The notes under the pieces are model-generated. The model ran no database searches and was not told the origin of the DNA. It saw only the letters and a list, made by a program, of their open reading frames with translations. The position numbers were made by a program, and so were the translations under genes. Below are positions 8,171 through 17,700 of a stretch of 64,000 bases of DNA, piece by piece. Positions within the stretch are counted from its first letter, which is position 1. Each line of letters starts with the position of its first letter. This stretch comes from Halobacillus litoralis (GTDB taxonomy: Bacteria > Bacillota > Bacilli > Bacillales > Halobacillaceae): assembly GCF_004101865.1 (NCBI RefSeq), contig NZ_CP026118.1:248001-312000 (forward strand), written 5' to 3'.

Positions 8171-9130
8171 TTAACGGTTCCCTTTTACGTAAGCTTCCCC
8201 AAGTGATCTTGGTGCTTCCGCTCTTCCTATGAATCCTGCTAATGCCAGAATCGTCAAGACATAAGGGGCAATCAATAAGAATATTTGCGGAACATTTTCT
8301 AATAGAGCGATATCGGAAGACACGATACTCAAACTTTGAGCAAACCCGAAAAATATTGCTGCTCCAAGGGCCCCGAGTGGGTGCCACTTCCCGAAGATGA
8401 CTGCCGCCAAGGACATGAATCCCTGACCAACAATCGTCGCATGAGAAAAGTTCAGAGCGATCGTCAAGGCATATACAGACCCTCCAAGACCCCCTAAGGC
8501 TCCGGAAATCATGACGCCGATGTAACGCATCTTATATACATTGATCCCATTTGTGTCAGACGCCATCGGGTGTTCTCCGACAGAACGCAGACGAAGACCG
8601 AATGGTGTCTTATAAATAAAGAACCAGGCCACGAAGGCAAGGAAAATCGCTAAATAAGAAGTCAAATACCACCCAGTGAAAAACAAATCGCCGATAATCG
8701 GAATTTTACTTAATACTGGGATATCCATAGAATAAAAAGGGCGTGAAATAATATCCGTCTGCCCTTTGTCATACCATTGTTTTGTCAAAAATAATCCGAT
8801 ACCAAGCGCTAAAAAGTTGATCGCGACACCACTTACAACTTGATCCGCCCGGAAGGTGATGGAAGCTAGAGCATGGACAAGTGCGAAAATCGCAGAACCT
8901 GCCATCGCGACAAAAATGGACATCCACGGAGTGAAACTTCCGAACGTTTCATAAAACGTCAAATTGAATACAACACCAATGAATGCTCCCATTACCATCA
9001 GACCTTCAAGGCCAATATTGATAACCCCCGAGCGTTCACTGAACACTCCACCGAGCGCAGTGAAAATCAGAGGGGAAGCGAAAAGAATCGCCGAACCAAG
9101 AATACGACTTAATATATCAATGAATTCCAT
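8171..9130 (-). CDS. nupQ: BMP-family nucleoside ABC transporter permease (NupQ/YufQ type)
   Basis: This 319-residue, very hydrophobic protein has the permease signature of the branched-chain amino acid/ribose-like group (ERSGVINIGLEGLMVMGAF, and GVNPKR-equivalent TNGINVYKMRY). It would form one half of the membrane channel with NupP. The gene starts directly after the nupP stop and is the last of nupN-nupO-nupP-nupQ. Characterised relatives import purine nucleosides such as guanosine. Confidence 0.92.
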   Translation of the reverse strand: MEFIDILSRILGSAILFASPLIFTALGGVFSERSGVINIGLEGLMVMGAFIGVVFNLTFYETFGSFTPWMSIFVAMAGSAIFALVHALASITFRADQVVSGVAINFLALGIGLFLTKQWYDKGQTDIISRPFYSMDIPVLSKIPIIGDLFFTGWYLTSYLAIFLAFVAWFFIYKTPFGLRLRSVGEHPMASDTNGINVYKMRYIGVMISGALGGLGGSVYALTIALNFSHATIVGQGFMSLAAVIFGKWHPLGALGAAIFFGFAQSLSIVSSDIALLENVPQIFLLIAPYVLTILALAGFIGRAEAPRSLGEAYVKGNR

Positions 9131-10177
9131 TTATTTCCCCTCCTTTTTGAAGCGCAGGATGACCCAGCGGATCATGTAACTGGATGCGACAAAGAAAATG
9201 ATCAAAGCAATAATGATTTCTACAAGTTCTGTAGGTACGCCAGCCTCTGTCGGCATGTTCAAGGCACCGATTTTCAAGGTACCGAATAAGAAAGCGGCAA
9301 GCACAACACCTAATGCCGTGTTCGCTCCCAAAAGAGCTACGGCGATCCCATCAAAACCGATATTCGTGAAACCAGACTTGATGGACATGAACCCGAACGT
9401 GCCCAGACCTTCCATCGCTCCTGCAAGACCTGCAAAAGCACCAGAAATGACCATGGCAAGAATGATATTCTTACTTACGTTCATTCCGGCATATCTAGAA
9501 GCATGCTGGTTGAAACCGACGGAACGCAATTCAAAACCTCTTGTGGTACGGTTCAACACAAACCACATGACTAATGCCATGAAGATAGCCAAAATGAATC
9601 CGTAGTGAATTCTTGAATAGAACGTCAATCCTGCCAGCCATTCTGATTGAAGAGAAGCGGTAGCAGCAATATTATCCGTGCGGTCCGCACCATCTGTGAT
9701 GACATTTCGGACGAATGAATTACATACATATAAGGCAATATAGTTCATCATAATTGTAACGATAACTTCATGAACCCCGAGCTTCGCCTTAAGGATACCA
9801 GGGATGAATCCCCAAAAGGCCCCCGCCAACGCAGCAGCAATGATAGCAAGCGGCAAATGAATGATCATCGGCAGTTCAAATGCAACCCCGATCCACACCG
9901 ATGCCAGCCAGCCTACAAAAACCTGACCCTCGACACCAATATTCAATAAGCCTGAACGTAAGGCGAAAGCTACAGCAAGTCCAGAAAGGATATAAGGGGT
10001 GACTTGCCGGATCGTCTCACCAAGAAAGTATGCATCTCCAAAGGCTCCGTTCCATAATGCACCGAAGCCAGCAATTGGATTATATCCGAAAACAAGCATG
10101 ATGATCGCACCCGAAAGCAGCCCGAGCACAACAGATATGATCGGAATCAGCAGATTGACCATTCGATTTGAAAACAT
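9131..10177 (-). CDS. nupP: BMP-family nucleoside ABC transporter permease (NupP/YufP type)
   Basis: This is a 348-residue integral membrane protein with about eight to ten hydrophobic segments and the signature RSGLLNIGVEGQVFVG, paralogous to NupQ. The two permeases are expected to form a heterodimer energised by NupO. Its start codon overlaps the end of nupO by one base and the next gene follows without a gap, so it sits in a tightly coupled operon. Confidence 0.92.
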   Translation of the reverse strand: MFSNRMVNLLIPIISVVLGLLSGAIIMLVFGYNPIAGFGALWNGAFGDAYFLGETIRQVTPYILSGLAVAFALRSGLLNIGVEGQVFVGWLASVWIGVAFELPMIIHLPLAIIAAALAGAFWGFIPGILKAKLGVHEVIVTIMMNYIALYVCNSFVRNVITDGADRTDNIAATASLQSEWLAGLTFYSRIHYGFILAIFMALVMWFVLNRTTRGFELRSVGFNQHASRYAGMNVSKNIILAMVISGAFAGLAGAMEGLGTFGFMSIKSGFTNIGFDGIAVALLGANTALGVVLAAFLFGTLKIGALNMPTEAGVPTELVEIIIALIIFFVASSYMIRWVILRFKKEGK

Positions 10178-11703
10178 TACTGATCACCTGCTTTCTGTGC
10201 TGTGTTCCCAGCCATCAGGAGTCCTAATTCTTGTTCATTCGTCTCCTCAGGCTTCACATCAGACACTATTTTCCCATCGAACATAACCGCTATCCGATCG
10301 CTCAAATTCATAATTTCATCTAGTTCAAAGGATAATAGTAAAACAGCTCTTCCTTTATCACGTTCTTCTATTAATTTTTTATGGATGAATTCAATGGCCC
10401 CGACGTCAAGGCCCCTTGTCGGCTGAGCAGCTATGATCAAGTCCGGTGAACGGTCGACTTCCCTGCCTATAATGGCCTTTTGCTGGTTTCCACCAGATAA
10501 AGCTCGTGCTTTCGTGTAGGAATCCGGCGTACGAACATCATATTCATCAATCAATTCCTGAGCTTTTTTATAGATATTTTTGAAGTTCATCACGCCTTTT
10601 TTTGAAAAAGGCTCCTTATAGTAGCTTTGCAGCACCATATTTTCACCGATGGGAAAATCGAGCACTAAACCGAATTTATGGCGGTCTTGTGGTATATGAG
10701 AAATTCCCGATTGAGCAACTTTTCTAGGATTCAGGTTTGTAATCACTTTTTCGTGAAGGGTAATGGAACCGGAATCACTCTTACGTAAACCTGTGATAGC
10801 TTCTATCAATTCTGTCTGCCCGTTGCCATCAACACCGGCGATACCCACGATTTCCCCGGACCTGACTTCAATGTTCAAGCCTTTGACCATCTCAACTCCC
10901 CGAACATCTTTAACACGCAGATCTTTGATCGAAAGGTAAGTTTCCGCTGGCTTTGCGGGTGTTTTTTCAGTAGAAAAACTGACTTCGCGACCTACCATCA
11001 AAGAAGCGAGTTCGTTAACATTGGTTTCTGAAACATTGACAGTTCCAATGCCTTGACCTTTTCGTATGACAGTGCAACGGTCACAGACTTCCATTATTTC
11101 TTTCAGTTTGTGTGTAATCAAAATAATGGATTTTCCTTCTTTAACGAGGTTGTGCATGATTTCGATCAATTCTTTAATCTCCTGCGGGGTCAAAACCGCT
11201 GTCGGTTCATCAAAAATAAGGATTTCTGCACCGCGGTAAAGCGTTTTCAAGATTTCTACACGCTGTTGCATACCTACAGAGATATCTCTGATCTTAGCCT
11301 TTGGATCGACATTCAAACCGTAACGTTCTGAAAGTTCCTGCACTTCCTTTTCTGCTGTCCGTAAATTGACTGTGCCCCATCTTTTGGGTTCACTTCCAAG
11401 GACGATATTTTCTGTCACTGTAAATGTGTCGACAAGCATAAAGTGCTGGTGGACCATCCCGATGCCAAGACCATTAGCAACATTCGGGTCTGTAATATGC
11501 ACTTTCTTTCCACGCACCTTGATTTCGCCTCTTTCCGGCTGATAGAGACCAAACAGTACGTTCATTAAGGTTGATTTACCTGCACCATTTTCACCTAAGA
11601 GAGCATGTATCTCTCCTTTTTCAACTTGAAGATTGATGTTATCATTGGCTACTATGCCAGGAAACTCTTTTCTTATGTTTAACATTTCAATAACATAATC
11701 CAT
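10177..11703 (-). CDS. nupO: Nucleoside ABC transporter ATPase, two nucleotide-binding domains (NupO/YufO type)
   Basis: This 508-residue protein carries two fused ABC ATPase domains. The first has Walker A GENGAGKST, signature ISVGMQQRVEILK and Walker B ILIFDEPTAVL. The second has the degenerate Walker A GVDGNGQTE, signature ALSGGNQQKAI and LIIAAQPTRGLD in place of a normal Walker B, as usual in this sugar/nucleoside group. The start at 11703 follows a GGGGAGGGG site; the upstream frame to 11775 is only the arm of a hairpin and is not coding. Confidence 0.94.
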   Translation of the reverse strand: MDYVIEMLNIRKEFPGIVANDNINLQVEKGEIHALLGENGAGKSTLMNVLFGLYQPERGEIKVRGKKVHITDPNVANGLGIGMVHQHFMLVDTFTVTENIVLGSEPKRWGTVNLRTAEKEVQELSERYGLNVDPKAKIRDISVGMQQRVEILKTLYRGAEILIFDEPTAVLTPQEIKELIEIMHNLVKEGKSIILITHKLKEIMEVCDRCTVIRKGQGIGTVNVSETNVNELASLMVGREVSFSTEKTPAKPAETYLSIKDLRVKDVRGVEMVKGLNIEVRSGEIVGIAGVDGNGQTELIEAITGLRKSDSGSITLHEKVITNLNPRKVAQSGISHIPQDRHKFGLVLDFPIGENMVLQSYYKEPFSKKGVMNFKNIYKKAQELIDEYDVRTPDSYTKARALSGGNQQKAIIGREVDRSPDLIIAAQPTRGLDVGAIEFIHKKLIEERDKGRAVLLLSFELDEIMNLSDRIAVMFDGKIVSDVKPEETNEQELGLLMAGNTAQKAGDQ

Positions 11704-11736
11704 TCGTCTCTTTCCCCTCCCCCAATTGCGCTTGAA

Positions 11737-11786
11737 AAAATCATCAAATGAAAAGGGCCGGAACAATCTTTTCATTTGATGATTTT
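11737..11786 (-). terminator. Long perfect hairpin upstream of nupO
   Basis: A perfect 19 bp stem (11737-11755 with 11768-11786) and a 12-base loop lie between nupN and nupO, downstream of a first terminator-like hairpin. There is no pure T-run on the minus strand, so it may be a stabilising 5' hairpin for nupOPQ mRNA or a processing site and not a classic terminator. Confidence 0.7.
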
Positions 11787-11799
11787 CTGTTTATAGAAG

Positions 11800-11827
11800 A
11801 AAAAGGCCGGCTTTCACCAGCCTTTTT
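11800..11827 (-). terminator. Terminator/attenuator after nupN
   Basis: An 11-base stem with one G-T pair (11800-11810 with 11817-11827) begins about ten bases beyond the nupN stop codon and ends on the minus strand in TTTTT. Inside an operon this would give much lipoprotein mRNA and less transporter mRNA, as is usual for binding-protein transporters. Confidence 0.8.
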
Positions 11828-11836
11828 CATCATTTT

Positions 11837-12952
11837 TTATAGTGAACCTAGGTATGTTTCAAGATCTTCACGAGTGCTTGGTACTTCTACATCACCGTTG
11901 ATGATCTTTTCTTTCCATTCTTCTACGGATGAAACGATTTCTTCCGTCATTGCTTCTTCGTTCGTACGAGCGATACTGATTGCGTCATCACCAAGGCCAT
12001 ACTCTACTACTTCTCCCCCTGGGAACTCACCATCTTTCGCTTGTTGTGTAACGTCCTGAACAGCGATATCTACACGTTTAACCATTGAAGTAAGGGTTAC
12101 ATTGGTATCACCGATCTGACCTTCCTCATGCTGGTCACGGTCGACACCGATGACCCAAACATCTTGGTCAGGATTGCTGTTTTTGATATCTTTCGCTTCC
12201 GCGAATACACCGTTTCCTGTTGCTCCAGATGCATGATAGATTACGTCAATATCTTGAGAATACATATCCGCAGCAATCAATTTACCTTTATCTGCCGCTG
12301 CAAAGCTTTCAGCATACTCCACAGTTACATCAATATCAGCGTTTACAGATTTCACGCCTGCAATAAACCCAGCTTCGAATTTGTTGATCAAATCACTATC
12401 AACGCCGCCTAAGAAACCGATTTTGTTTGTGTTCGTTTTCTTAGCAGCTGCAACACCAGCTAAGAAAGAACCCTGGTGCTCTTTAAAAGTGATGCTCGCA
12501 ACATTGTCACCTTCAGCAACAGAATCTACAATTGCAAAGTTTGTATCAGGATACTGTCCTGCAACCTCAGTAATCGCTGGCTCAAGCAGGAACCCGATAC
12601 CGAAAATCAAGTTATAATCTTGACGTACTAAACGGTTCAAGTTTGTAGTATAATCAGCATCACTTTCAGATTGTGCATAATCAAAGCCTTCACCTTTGCT
12701 CATTCCATTTTCTTCGCCAAAAGCTTGAAGACCTTCCCAAGCAGATTGGTTGAATGATTTATCATCCACTCCACCTACATCCGTTACCATAGCTACTGAA
12801 AAATCACCATCGCCACTATCTTCAGATGTTTCTTCATTTCCACCAGAATCCCCACTTGTGTCTTCTTCACCATCTGAAGATCCGCAAGCAGCTAAGAAAA
12901 CACCAAGAGTCAATACAAGTACGAAAACTAAAAGCAAACGGCTTTTAAACAA
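11837..12952 (-). CDS. nupN: BMP-family substrate-binding lipoprotein (nucleoside, NupN/YufN type)
   Basis: This 371-residue protein has a lipoprotein signal peptide with lipobox LAAC (Cys23), a Ser/Asp/Glu/Gly-rich linker, and a Bmp/PnrA fold (VAMVTDVGGVDDKSFNQSAWEGL, AGVAAAKKT, VGVDRDQHEE equivalents). It would deliver nucleosides to NupOPQ at the outer membrane face. The start is TTG at 12952 with an AGGGGG site eight bases upstream; no ATG suits the signal peptide. The leader upstream contains a perfect 12 bp inverted repeat. Confidence 0.93.
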   Translation of the reverse strand: MFKSRLLLVFVLVLTLGVFLAACGSSDGEEDTSGDSGGNEETSEDSGDGDFSVAMVTDVGGVDDKSFNQSAWEGLQAFGEENGMSKGEGFDYAQSESDADYTTNLNRLVRQDYNLIFGIGFLLEPAITEVAGQYPDTNFAIVDSVAEGDNVASITFKEHQGSFLAGVAAAKKTNTNKIGFLGGVDSDLINKFEAGFIAGVKSVNADIDVTVEYAESFAAADKGKLIAADMYSQDIDVIYHASGATGNGVFAEAKDIKNSNPDQDVWVIGVDRDQHEEGQIGDTNVTLTSMVKRVDIAVQDVTQQAKDGEFPGGEVVEYGLGDDAISIARTNEEAMTEEIVSSVEEWKEKIINGDVEVPSTREDLETYLGSL

Positions 12953-12966
12953 AACAATTACCCCCT

Positions 12967-13029
12967 AATTTGTTAAGTATGTCATAGGTCTAACCACAGC
13001 AGTCGTTTCTTCTGTAAACGGCCTCACCT
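12967..13029 (-). CDS. Possible 20-residue leader ORF inside the nupN leader
   Basis: A GTG codon at 13029 opens a frame of 20 codons (MRPFTEETTAVVRPMTYLTN) ending in TAG at 12967-12969, just before the nupN ribosome site. A GGGGAG purine run touches the GTG, which is too close for ideal initiation. It could be a leader peptide or chance. I list it because it spans the loop and one arm of the inverted repeat. Confidence 0.2.
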
Positions 13030-13055
13030 CCCCAAATCCTCGATATGACATACTT
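12975..13055 (-). promoter_or_regulatory. Leader with perfect 12 bp inverted repeat before nupN
   Basis: Arms at 12975-12986 and 13044-13055 are exact reverse complements, enclosing 57 bases that can fold further (for instance the CGTTT/AAACG hairpin). Each arm contains a semi-palindromic TATGTCATA or its complement, which also looks like a repressor half-site. It lies between the regulator gene and nupN. It does not match the purine riboswitch core, and I do not recognise a known RNA family. Either a structured leader or a pair of operators for the neighbouring GntR regulator is possible. Confidence 0.5.
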
Positions 13056-13067
13056 TTTTGTAAGCCC

Positions 13068-13793
13068 TTACACTCTTTTTCGTAAGACATGGAAACTGAA
13101 CTTGTCCGCTCTGAAATAATTAGAGGACAGCAGCATTGGTACATCGTCTTGAGAATAGTGCATTTGTCTTAATAGCAGTAATGCCTGATCAGGCTCACAG
13201 TTCAATATTGGAGATATTCGCTCGTGAAATCCGATCGGTTCAATGTGTGTAACCGCATATGCTATCGTTTTCCCGGTATATCTCTCCAACACATTGAATA
13301 ATGAATCGGCTTCTCTTACTTGATCGATTGGTAATAAACCCTGCGGAATCTTATCCGTACAATAGACGACCGGTTGTTCGTCAGCTGTTCTCACTCGTTC
13401 CACTTTCGCAATATTATGTATTTCAAGTGGGGAGAATCGCTTGCGATCCTCTTCAGTTGGCTCAATGAGCTCTGCTGATAAATACTGAGAACCAGGGGTC
13501 ATGCCCGACTTGGTGATCATCCCTGTTACACTATCAAGTTCTTCTATACCCGAGGTGAACAAAGGCTTAGGGTTGACGAAAGTTCCAACTCCATGCCTTC
13601 TTGTAACGACACCTTCTTCTTCTAATATTCGGAGCGCCTCTCGAAGCGTGGCTCTTGAAACCCCTAGAGATTTAGATAACTGAAATTCTGAAGGAAGTTT
13701 CGCTTTTTCTAAAAAGGTACCATTTTCAATATCACGTTTGATTTGCTCAATCACCTGTAAGTACAGATGACGAGTATCCTGCCTGATGGACAT
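13068..13793 (-). CDS. ymfC: GntR-family (HutC/UTRA) transcriptional regulator, YmfC type
   Basis: This 241-residue protein has an N-terminal winged helix-turn-helix (about residues 8-75, [31 protein letters not shown]) and a C-terminal UTRA ligand-binding domain (about 90-235, [19 protein letters not shown]). HutC-type GntR proteins are usually repressors released by a metabolite of the genes they control. It lies directly upstream of nupN in the same direction, so it may control nucleoside import and itself. The start at 13793 has a GGGGTGA site. The effector is unknown; a nucleoside or purine is the simplest guess. Confidence 0.88.
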   Translation of the reverse strand: MSIRQDTRHLYLQVIEQIKRDIENGTFLEKAKLPSEFQLSKSLGVSRATLREALRILEEEGVVTRRHGVGTFVNPKPLFTSGIEELDSVTGMITKSGMTPGSQYLSAELIEPTEEDRKRFSPLEIHNIAKVERVRTADEQPVVYCTDKIPQGLLPIDQVREADSLFNVLERYTGKTIAYAVTHIEPIGFHERISPILNCEPDQALLLLRQMHYSQDDVPMLLSSNYFRADKFSFHVLRKRV

Positions 13794-13830
13794 CCATATT
13801 CACCCCATGTCTAATGAACTAACAAAAAAG

Positions 13831-13877
13831 AGATCTGACATCTGACGTTCGACACATCACATTTTGACAATAATATA
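13831..13877 (-). promoter_or_regulatory. Candidate promoter and operator of the GntR gene
   Basis: On the minus strand TGTTATATT (extended -10, hexamer at 13872-13877) is a plausible but weak promoter with a poor -35. Downstream, AGATCTGACATCT (13831-13843) is an inverted repeat of AGAT around a central CTGAC and shares the core ATGTCA/TGACAT with both arms of the nupN leader repeat. Autoregulation by the GntR protein is inferred. Confidence 0.35.
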
Positions 13878-14187
13878 ACACTATTCAGCAAATAAATAAA
13901 TAGAATTAGGACATTTTTATGAATTTTGCTACAACTAATCTGATTAATACCTCCTAGTTTGAGAATAGACACCCAATAACATCGGCACCTGGACAACACA
14001 AATTCAAACCTATGAAGGGTGAATTTTCTGCCATATTAAAGTGGCCGATGAAGTTCTGAAAAGGTCGGAAAACTCCTATAGAAATCCCGAACGTTTAATT
14101 CTGAACCTTACCCAAGGATAGACGCTGAATGATCCCTGCCATACCTATTTTCCAGTGTGATTTTTTATCATTTCCAGTCGCTAAAAA
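13878..14187. other. Intergenic stretch without recognisable gene
   Basis: Between the GntR promoter region and the ftsK terminator I see AT-rich DNA with no open frame of convincing length, ribosome site or family similarity. A 62-codon minus-strand frame at 13811-13999 lacks any recognisable feature. Confidence 0.6.
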
Positions 14188-14214
14188 AAAGCTACTGCAG
14201 GACGCAGTAGCTTT
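14188..14214 (-). terminator. Terminator after ftsK/spoIIIE
   Basis: A perfect 11 bp stem (14188-14198 with 14204-14214) with a five-base loop is followed on the minus strand by eight T. It lies about 75 bases beyond the ftsK stop codon. Confidence 0.93.
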
Positions 14215-14290
14215 CTTAACTTTATGAATTAATATAGGTTCGCTAGTTTTTCAATAATTCAGTTGCCGAGCTATTACCATTACCCGAAGT

Positions 14291-16588
14291 TTAAGATGTA
14301 TGTTGTTCTTCAGAAGACTGGGAGACGAGTACATTTCTCGGCTTGCTTCCTTCGTATGGACCGACAATCCCGTTATCTTCCATCGCATCGATAAGCCGTG
14401 CCGCTCTCGTGTATCCTACACGGAACCTGCGTTGGATCATTGAAACACTCGCACTTTGCATTTCAATGACCATTTGAACAGCTTCAGGGTATAGGTCATC
14501 GTCTACTTCCTGCTTCACTTCACTCTCTTCCTCAGGAATCATTTCCTCCTGGTATTGCGCTCGCTGTTGCTCAACACAGAAGTTGACAATTCTTTCTACT
14601 TCTTCGTCGGATAAAAACGCCCCTTGCACACGTGTAGGTTTGTTCGAGCCTACTGGAGTAAAGAGCATATCCCCACGCCCTAGTAATTTTTCTGCCCCGC
14701 CTGAATCCAAAATAGTACGAGAGTCTGTCTGCGAAGAAACACTGAAGGCAATCCTTGAAGGAATATTCGCTTTGATCACCCCTGTAATAACGTCGACTGA
14801 TGGACGCTGGGTCGCAATAATCAAGTGAATCCCTGCTGCCCTGGCCATTTGAGCCAAGCGTGTAATTGCGTCTTCTACTTCATTTGAGGCAACCATCATT
14901 AAATCAGCCAACTCATCAACTAATACAACGATATAAGGCAATTGTGGCTGTTCATCATCATTTTCCTGATTGTGTTTCTTGATATACTCATTATAACTCT
15001 CGATATTTCTCGTCCCTGAATCTGAGAAAAGATCATATCGACGTTCCATTTCAGATACAACCTTTTTCAATGCTCTGGACGCTTTTTTAGGATCTGTCAC
15101 CACAGGAGCGAGCAAATGCGGAATTCCATTGTATACATTCAATTCCACTTTCTTCGGATCGATCATCATCATTTTCACTTCATGTGGTTTTGATCGCATC
15201 AAAATACTCGTGATAATCCCGTTGATACAGACACTTTTACCACTGCCTGTCGCCCCCGCCACGAGAAGGTGGGGCATTTTGTTGAGCTCTGACATGACAG
15301 CTTCGCCGGAAATATCACGACCGAGAGCAAAACTGAGCTTGGAATCTGGATTCGACTTGCCAGTTTCTAATACTTCCCTTAAAGAAACCATAGAGACTTC
15401 TTGGTTCGGAACCTCAATTCCGACCGCTGACTTCCCTGGGATCGGTGCCTCGATACGGATATCCTTCGCTGCTAAAGCCAGTGCTAAATCGTCGTTCAAA
15501 TTGACGATTTTACTTACTTTCACACCGACATCGGGATACACTTCATACTTGGTAACAGCCGGACCGACGTGCACTTTCGTAACTTTCGCTTTGACTCCGA
15601 AGCTTTGAAAAGTTTTTTCCAGTTTCCTGACTGTCGCCTGGATATGGGACCTCCCTTGACTCTGGGGTGTTGATGAAGGTTCATCCAATAATTCCAGGCT
15701 CGGCAAGCGGTAATCAAAGTTTTCTAATTCAGCAGTAGGCATGGATTTCTCTAAGTTCACTTCATCCGCTTCTTCTTTTTCATTTGCGGGAGCACCAGAG
15801 GCCTTGGTAGGTGACTGTTGGTTTGCTTTGTATGCATGTTCAGTGAAATCCTGGATGATCGGCTCTTCAGCCTGATCTTCACTAGTATCCTCGATTTCAT
15901 AAACCACCGTATCATCCGCTTCTTCTTTTTCATTTGGTAGAGCCTTACGTTTTTCGGTTTTATCAGCTTTCGATTTCTTCAGCCTTTCCCTTTGATCCTG
16001 ACTGATGACTTTCAGCTTTTCACCGAGTTTAGAAAACAACTCCCCTATGGACCATTCACTTACAAAAATGATTCCGATAATAAAGAGGAAAAAGGCAACG
16101 ATTGCGGCCCCGACTCCAGAGAAAAGGTAGTAGGTGATGGATAAGAGGATAGCGCCTGCCAAACCGCCTCCTACACTATAAAAGGAACTTTCTCCTCGCA
16201 TCATTTCTGTAATTCGTTCCCATGTCATAGACAAAATTGAATTCCCTGCCGCTAAATCACCAGATAAAGTTTCAAGGTGGGTGAACAGCAACAATGAAGT
16301 AAGGATGATGTACACGCCTAAAAGACGTTTATGTAAAAAAGTAGGCCATTTTCGTTTTACCATTAAATAAATCCCGACAATAAGGAAAAACAAAGAGGCG
16401 ATAAAATACCAAACCCCGAATAAAAACTGCCAAAATCTTTCCAGTCCTCCAGGGATCGCCCCATCACTGATAGCGGAGGCTCCACTCCCAATCACCGAAA
16501 TGAAGAGAAATAAGAGGCCGATCAATTCAAATTTCACATGGCTCTTCAAATTGGATTGCTTTTTTTTCTTTTTTCTTTTTCTAGCCAT
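14291..16588 (-). CDS. spoIIIE: DNA translocase FtsK/SpoIIIE
   Basis: This 765-residue protein pumps chromosomal DNA through the closing septum, in B. subtilis chiefly into the forespore. It has about four N-terminal transmembrane helices (within residues 20-185), a charged linker, a RecA-like motor with Walker A GATGSGKS at about residues 443-450 and Walker [14 protein letters not shown], and a C-terminal winged-helix gamma domain ([19 protein letters not shown]) that reads orientation sequences. The linker repeats the phrase [16 protein letters not shown] around two similar EKEEAD segments. It follows ylzJ and a weak hairpin; a perfect -10 TATAAT (16694-16699) lies upstream but without a good -35. 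Confidence 0.95.
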   Translation of the reverse strand: MARKRKKKKKQSNLKSHVKFELIGLLFLFISVIGSGASAISDGAIPGGLERFWQFLFGVWYFIASLFFLIVGIYLMVKRKWPTFLHKRLLGVYIILTSLLLFTHLETLSGDLAAGNSILSMTWERITEMMRGESSFYSVGGGLAGAILLSITYYLFSGVGAAIVAFFLFIIGIIFVSEWSIGELFSKLGEKLKVISQDQRERLKKSKADKTEKRKALPNEKEEADDTVVYEIEDTSEDQAEEPIIQDFTEHAYKANQQSPTKASGAPANEKEEADEVNLEKSMPTAELENFDYRLPSLELLDEPSSTPQSQGRSHIQATVRKLEKTFQSFGVKAKVTKVHVGPAVTKYEVYPDVGVKVSKIVNLNDDLALALAAKDIRIEAPIPGKSAVGIEVPNQEVSMVSLREVLETGKSNPDSKLSFALGRDISGEAVMSELNKMPHLLVAGATGSGKSVCINGIITSILMRSKPHEVKMMMIDPKKVELNVYNGIPHLLAPVVTDPKKASRALKKVVSEMERRYDLFSDSGTRNIESYNEYIKKHNQENDDEQPQLPYIVVLVDELADLMMVASNEVEDAITRLAQMARAAGIHLIIATQRPSVDVITGVIKANIPSRIAFSVSSQTDSRTILDSGGAEKLLGRGDMLFTPVGSNKPTRVQGAFLSDEEVERIVNFCVEQQRAQYQEEMIPEEESEVKQEVDDDLYPEAVQMVIEMQSASVSMIQRRFRVGYTRAARLIDAMEDNGIVGPYEGSKPRNVLVSQSSEEQHTS

Positions 16589-16626
16589 ATCACTTCCACC
16601 TCCATATCGAAAAACGGAAAAGAGAA

Positions 16627-16675
16627 GGATGCCGATGGTTCCTTCAATGAATCGAAGAAAGCGACACCGGCATCC
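16627..16675 (-). terminator. Hairpin between ylzJ and ftsK
   Basis: GGATGCCG (16627-16634) pairs exactly with CGGCATCC (16668-16675) across a 33-base loop that can pair further. It is followed on the minus strand by a pyrimidine-rich stretch with TTTT. Probably a weak or partial terminator. Confidence 0.45.
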
Positions 16676-16717
16676 TACCTTTCTGTCCTCTTTATTATAT
16701 CATAGCTTGATATGGAG

Positions 16718-16924
16718 TTACGAGTCCAACCATTGTCCTGGTTGAAGGGATGGATCCATATAATGCGAAGGATCTGTAGAAAGCACTTGCATGATCTGTT
16801 TTTTACCATCCTCGGTTTGTAAACATTTCAATGGACAGTTTTTATGTTCTTGATAGACAACTGATGCATTTGATTCCTGAGGGAAAATATCATGTTCACT
16901 GAGTGGTGTATATAAAATCGTCAT
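16718..16924 (-). CDS. ylzJ: YlzJ-like small protein
   Basis: This 68-residue protein starts [17 protein letters not shown], matching the YlzJ family that sits between tepA and spoIIIE throughout Bacillaceae. No domain of known function is visible. It overlaps the tepA stop codon in ATGA, so it is translationally coupled to tepA. Function unknown. Confidence 0.82.
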   Translation of the reverse strand: MTILYTPLSEHDIFPQESNASVVYQEHKNCPLKCLQTEDGKKQIMQVLSTDPSHYMDPSLQPGQWLDS

Positions 16925-17643
16925 TGAACCACCTGCTGTTCAGGGCCTTTGTTTTGTTCGATCATTTCATTCAATTTCATCATAGCTTCTTGAACCCCCC
17001 CCACAGCATCGATCAGACCGTGATCCACAGCTTGTTGACCGACTACGTTCGTTCCGATATCCCGTGTCAGGTTCCCTTTATCAAACATTAATTCCTTAAA
17101 CTTTTCCTCTTCGACATTCGAATGGCGTGTGACAAAATTTATCACTCGATCCTGCATTTTATCCATATATTCAAACGTTTGCGGTACCCCTATAACGAGA
17201 CCTGTCATCCGAATCGGGTGAATAGTCATTGTGGCCGTTTCCACTATGAATGAATAATCGGCTGACACAGCAATGGGAACACCGATTGAATGCCCTCCCC
17301 CAAGCACGATGGATACAGTAGGTTTCGATAAGGAAGCGATCATCTCGGAAATAGCAAGTCCTGCTTCGACATCGCCCCCCACAGTATTCAACAACACGAC
17401 AAGTCCCTCAATTTTAGGATTTTGCTCGATGGCAATCAATTGTGGGATTAAATGTTCATATTTCGTTGTTTTGTTTTGAGATGGCAGCTGGACATGCCCC
17501 TCTACCTGCCCTATGATCGGCAGAACATGAATATTTGAATCTGCAGGCTGAGGGACACTACTTTGCCCTAACTGCTGAATCTTATCGACCAACGAAGATT
17601 GTGATTTGGATTGATCTTTATCTTTCGGAGAATCTTCTTTCAT
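16921..17643 (-). CDS. tepA: TepA, ClpP-like serine protease (YmfB type)
   Basis: This 240-residue ClpP-fold protein has the nucleophile S119 in [10 protein letters not shown]142 in MTIHPIRM, and a candidate Asp in [11 protein letters not shown]. Relatives are called translocation-enhancing protein and may degrade signal peptides or small proteins; family members act near the membrane, and some are linked to sporulation. The start at 17643 follows an AAAGGGG site. The frame runs open upstream through the tandem repeat to 18009, but that part is repeat sequence, not gene. Confidence 0.9.
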   Translation of the reverse strand: MKEDSPKDKDQSKSQSSLVDKIQQLGQSSVPQPADSNIHVLPIIGQVEGHVQLPSQNKTTKYEHLIPQLIAIEQNPKIEGLVVLLNTVGGDVEAGLAISEMIASLSKPTVSIVLGGGHSIGVPIAVSADYSFIVETATMTIHPIRMTGLVIGVPQTFEYMDKMQDRVINFVTRHSNVEEEKFKELMFDKGNLTRDIGTNVVGQQAVDHGLIDAVGGVQEAMMKLNEMIEQNKGPEQQVVQ

Positions 17644-17700
17644 AAATCGCACCCCTTTCGTTCTTTTCCGTAGTATTGCACAAACCAAATGAAACATACT

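Noticed and set aside
12961..13067. nupN leader considered as a purine riboswitch
   Set aside because: The conserved core and loop-loop sequences of that family are not present.
13811..13999. 62-codon minus-strand frame upstream of the GntR gene
   Set aside because: No ribosome site, no family likeness, and it overlaps the candidate promoter and operator.
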